64,000 nt of DNA from Deinococcus taeanensis (GTDB lineage Bacteria > Deinococcota > Deinococci > Deinococcales > Deinococcaceae): contig NZ_CP083457.1 in the NCBI RefSeq assembly GCF_020229735.1, positions 366,427 through 430,426 on the forward strand, written 5' to 3'. Numbering within the stretch: position 1 is the first letter of the stretch; every line of letters begins with the position of its first letter. The position numbers were made by a program, and so were the translations under genes. This document shows, piece after piece, positions 61,519-64,000 of this stretch. The notes under the pieces were generated by a model that did not search any database, had not been told where the DNA came from, and saw only the letters and a list, made by a program, of their open reading frames with translations.

Positions 61519-62573
61519 ATCCCTACATGACGCCAATGCCCAGAGTTCCCCTGCAGTCCACCTTCGCACCTGGAGACGTCGAGGTGCTTCTTCAGCCGGG
61601 TGAGGTGCAGCTCGTGAGTGTCGCCGAGAAGGAGGCGCTCCTGCGCACCGGACGCAGTTACGGCACGCTCCTGACCCCGGAAGAGGCGCCCGGGGCCATT
61701 CAGCTGCACGCCTACCGGGCCGCGCTGGACCGCGGCGCTCCACACCTGGGCCCGCTGCTTGCCGGCCTCTCACGCACGCTGCTGTCGGCCAACGCCCCGG
61801 CCGTCTACGTGTCCCTGGCCCGCGCCGGAACGCCGGTGGGATGCGTCCTCAGGCGCCTCGCGGGCCTGGCCGGGCGCGACGTGCCGCATTACACCGTGAG
61901 CATTATTCGCGGTGAAGGCCTTGACCCGGTGGCGCTGCAGCTTATCCGCCGGCGTCATCCGGACGCGACCCTGGTGTTCATCGACGGCTGGAGCGGCAAA
62001 GGGTCCATCGCCAGCACCCTTCGGGCGTCCGTGCCGGCGGACCTGCGGTGGCGCCTGGCGGTCCTCAGCGATCCGGCGGGCGTGGCGGACCATCCGGCCA
62101 CCTACGAGGACCTGCTGCTGCCTCACGCCGCCTTGAACGCCACCGTCAGCGGTCTGCTCAGCCGCAGCTTCACCGTGGCCCGGGGTGAACTGCACGGCGC
62201 CCGCCTGGAAACGGCCCTGGCGGATTTCGACGTGAGCCGGGCGTATGTGGACGAACTGACTGAACTGGCCCGGTACGCCCAGCCGGCGCTCCCACCGCTC
62301 CCGGGCCGCCGGCCGGTGGATCCTGTGACGCCTGTCTTCCAGCTCGCCGGGCAGCTGGGGGTCCTCAACCCGCATCACGTCAAGCCCAGCGTGGGTGAAG
62401 CGACCCGGGTGTTTCTGAGGCGCCGGCCCGGTCATCTGCTGCTGCGCCGCCCCGATCATCCGGATACCCTGCACCTGCAGGCGCTGGCCGCCCACCAGGG
62501 CGTGCCGGTGGTGGTGTGTCCTGATCTGCCGTACCTCGCTGCCGCCCTCATCCACGCTGGAGACGCCGAATGA
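61515..62573 (+). CDS. StiP-family protein (cysteine-protease-like and PELOTA domains)
   Basis: The 352-residue protein matches StiP proteins of ter-linked operons: SYGTLLTPEEAP, SLARAGTPVGCVLRRLAG (conserved Cys), HYTVSIIRGEGLD and FIDGWSGKGSIASTLR in the N-terminal domain, with a C-terminal PELOTA-like RNA-binding part (GEATRVFLRRRPGHLLLR). The name 'cysteine protease' comes from fold comparison; a PRTase-like role is also suggested. The GTG overlaps the HAD stop. Confidence 0.88.
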   Translation: MNPYMTPMPRVPLQSTFAPGDVEVLLQPGEVQLVSVAEKEALLRTGRSYGTLLTPEEAPGAIQLHAYRAALDRGAPHLGPLLAGLSRTLLSANAPAVYVSLARAGTPVGCVLRRLAGLAGRDVPHYTVSIIRGEGLDPVALQLIRRRHPDATLVFIDGWSGKGSIASTLRASVPADLRWRLAVLSDPAGVADHPATYEDLLLPHAALNATVSGLLSRSFTVARGELHGARLETALADFDVSRAYVDELTELARYAQPALPPLPGRRPVDPVTPVFQLAGQLGVLNPHHVKPSVGEATRVFLRRRPGHLLLRRPDHPDTLHLQALAAHQGVPVVVCPDLPYLAAALIHAGDAE

Positions 62574-63514
62574 GCCCGACGCTGTTGTCTGACGCTGCCC
62601 TGGCGGGCGCCGGCGCCGGCACCCCCCTGGGCGCCAGCCTGTACGCCCCGGCCACCCGGCCTGACCTGGTGGCGCTGGGCACCACGCGCCATCCCGGGCT
62701 GGGCAGCATCATCTACTGCACCGAGGACGCCGTTCGCGAAGAGGACGTCGGTGTGGCGCTCGCCACGCTTGAATCGGCGCTGCCCCAGCTTGTTCAGCAG
62801 CCTGGCCCCCGGCGCTTCATCCGCGCCCGCAACCCGGCGGTGCTGCGCGCCCTGCTGGCGTTTGATCTGCGCGGTATTGACGGCTTCGTGCTGCCCAAAA
62901 TTCATGACCGCAACCTCGGGGCGTACATGACGCTGCTCGCCGACCGGCCGGCGCTGCTGGTGATGCCCACCCTCGAGACCCGCGAGGCGCTGAGTGAGCA
63001 CCGCATGCTGCTGCTGCGCGACCTGATTTTTCAGGAGGACTGGCAGGGGCGGGTGCTGTGCTTCCGCATTGGAGGCAACGACCTAATGAGTGCCCTGGGC
63101 GTACGCCGCGCCGCTGGCCGGACCCTGTACGAAGGACCACTGGAACGGGTGATCAGCATGCTGATCGGGGTGTTCAAACCGCACGGTTTTCTCCTGTCGA
63201 GCCCGGTGTACGAAGTCTTTGACGACCTGGCGACACTGGCGCGCGAAGTGCGGCAGGACCTGGAATATGGGCTGAGCGGCAAGACCATTATTCACCCCGT
63301 GCAGCTGGCCACGGTCCTCGAAGGCTACCGGGTGACCGAAAATGACCTCGCCGAGGCGCACGCCATCCTGGCGCCGGACGCACCGGCGGTGTTCAAGATG
63401 AATGGCCGGATGTGTGAACCAGCCACGCACGCCCGGTGGGCCCACGATATTGTGCGCCGCGCCGAGCAGTACGGGACGCTCCCGGCCCAGTCGAGTGAGG
63501 CGCTGCATTTCTAG
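62570..63514 (+). CDS. HpcH/HpaI aldolase / citrate-lyase-beta-like protein
   Basis: The 314-residue TIM-barrel protein has LGASLYAPATRPDL near the start, IIYCTEDAVREEDV, RRFIRARNPAVL, GIDGFVLPKIHDRN, VMPTLETREALSE with a metal-binding Glu and CFRIGGNDLMSALGVRR. In the CitE family it would bind Mg2+ and cleave or form a C-C bond. It is the last gene of the operon and its ATG overlaps the StiP stop. Confidence 0.88.
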   Translation: MSPTLLSDAALAGAGAGTPLGASLYAPATRPDLVALGTTRHPGLGSIIYCTEDAVREEDVGVALATLESALPQLVQQPGPRRFIRARNPAVLRALLAFDLRGIDGFVLPKIHDRNLGAYMTLLADRPALLVMPTLETREALSEHRMLLLRDLIFQEDWQGRVLCFRIGGNDLMSALGVRRAAGRTLYEGPLERVISMLIGVFKPHGFLLSSPVYEVFDDLATLAREVRQDLEYGLSGKTIIHPVQLATVLEGYRVTENDLAEAHAILAPDAPAVFKMNGRMCEPATHARWAHDIVRRAEQYGTLPAQSSEALHF

Positions 63515-64000
63515 GCCGGCGCCAGCGCCGGGTCCCAGGCCCCCACGCACGCTGTGGGCGCCCCCTCTCACCCCGCGCCGCTATGCTGGGAACGTTTCAC
63601 AGGTCCGTCTGGTTCCGCTGGTCTGCGTCGCAGACGGTCAGCCGGTCCCGCTGAAACTCCGGAGGTCAACATCGGTTTCCTCTACGCAGGCACAACGATG
63701 GCGGGTCAGGTGGTGTGGCGCCGTGCCAGCACGTCCAGCAGGGCGTCCGGCACTCTGGCCCGCCCGGCCGGTGGCCGGCACCGCGCCCAGACGCCGCACC
63801 CGCGACCGGATTCACCAGGCTGCGGCACGAGGTCGCCTGAACTTTGGCACAATCGAGCCCGTGCAGGCCACCGGCCTGGTGGCCTGCACGCAGGGTCCGC
63901 CGCGTGGCCGTATCTCTGGCGGAGGTCAAGGCCAGGGGCGACTGAGCTTCAGCTGCGGGCAGGTCCACCCGCCGCAGCCTGATCCGGTTGAATTCGGTTC
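63515..64000. other. Right-hand intergenic end of the window
   Basis: No gene is supported. GCCGCTATGCT at 63577-63587 repeats the operon's -10 region. A 12-bp perfect hairpin (GTGCAGGCCACC/GGTGGCCTGCAC) lies at 63861-63889 without a T-tract. A ribosome-like GGAGG at 63661 precedes a frame that begins with ATC, not a start codon. Confidence 0.45.

Noticed and set aside
63554..63982. Plus-strand frame at the right edge
   Set aside because: The sequence after GGAGG begins ATC, not a start, and the product is Arg/Ser/Gly-rich without similarity.

Overview
The window looks like part of a secondary replicon (megaplasmid or second chromosome) of a Deinococcus-type bacterium. The reasons are high GC content throughout, a RepA initiator beside an iteron origin, a ParA with the AGG-type P-loop seen in Deinococcus partition loci, several starts placed 6-7 bases after a TANNNT -10 box (the leaderless pattern common in Deinococcus), and gene families typical of that genus (StiP-type operon, DUF4384 protein, LOV/HD-GYP protein). 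The genus is an inference; no rRNA or tRNA gene was seen.

Layout. 0-1.1 kb: a drug/metabolite (EamA) exporter cut by the window edge and its XRE-cupin regulator. 1.1-2.0 kb: an IS5-family transposase. 2.2-9.8 kb: a cation-homeostasis island with nhaA, a small membrane protein, an NhaD/ArsB-type permease, a CPA1 antiporter and two CNNM/CBS proteins. nhaA and the next operon each carry the same small structured leader RNA, with covarying stems and a built-in terminator. 10.0-13.6 kb: two IS6-family elements in opposite orientation around an IS630 remnant, a DUF4384 secreted protein and a potassium-channel gene cut in its pore motif. 13.8-22.7 kb: a Crp/Fnr regulator coupled to a mercuric-reductase-like flavoprotein, then a run of damaged genes (nitroreductase with an internal deletion, an ABC operon collapsed by deletion, a frameshifted plsC), then AhpD-like, HAD and CorA genes.

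23.3-30.0 kb is the replication and partition core. repA reads away from an array of 13 direct 16-bp iterons. Further right, parA (with an N-terminal Phd/YefM-like domain) and parB follow a 22-bp perfect palindrome and two 13-bp direct repeats. 30.9-31.7 kb holds two small conserved-looking genes.

32.4-38.4 kb is a sugar or amino-sugar operon on the minus strand (ROK regulator, ABC importer, SIS isomerase, ROK kinase). 39.8-49.4 kb is a second minus-strand catabolic operon. It has a complete RbsA/LsrA-type importer, an extended SDR, an Asp/Glu-racemase-family protein, a DUF1537 four-carbon acid sugar kinase, a class II aldolase and an FCD/GntR regulator, and fits uptake and breakdown of a tetronate-like acid sugar.

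50.3-55.5 kb carries two HD-GYP proteins, one with an N-terminal LOV blue-light domain followed by three PAS and one GAF domain. 57.1-63.5 kb is a tightly overlapping seven-gene operon (AIM24, an unknown protein, ATP-grasp, PRTase-TRSP, HAD, StiP, CitE-like). It matches the tellurium-resistance-associated cassette predicted to make a nucleoside-like metabolite, but no ter gene lies inside the window. Long stretches between these blocks have no convincing genes.
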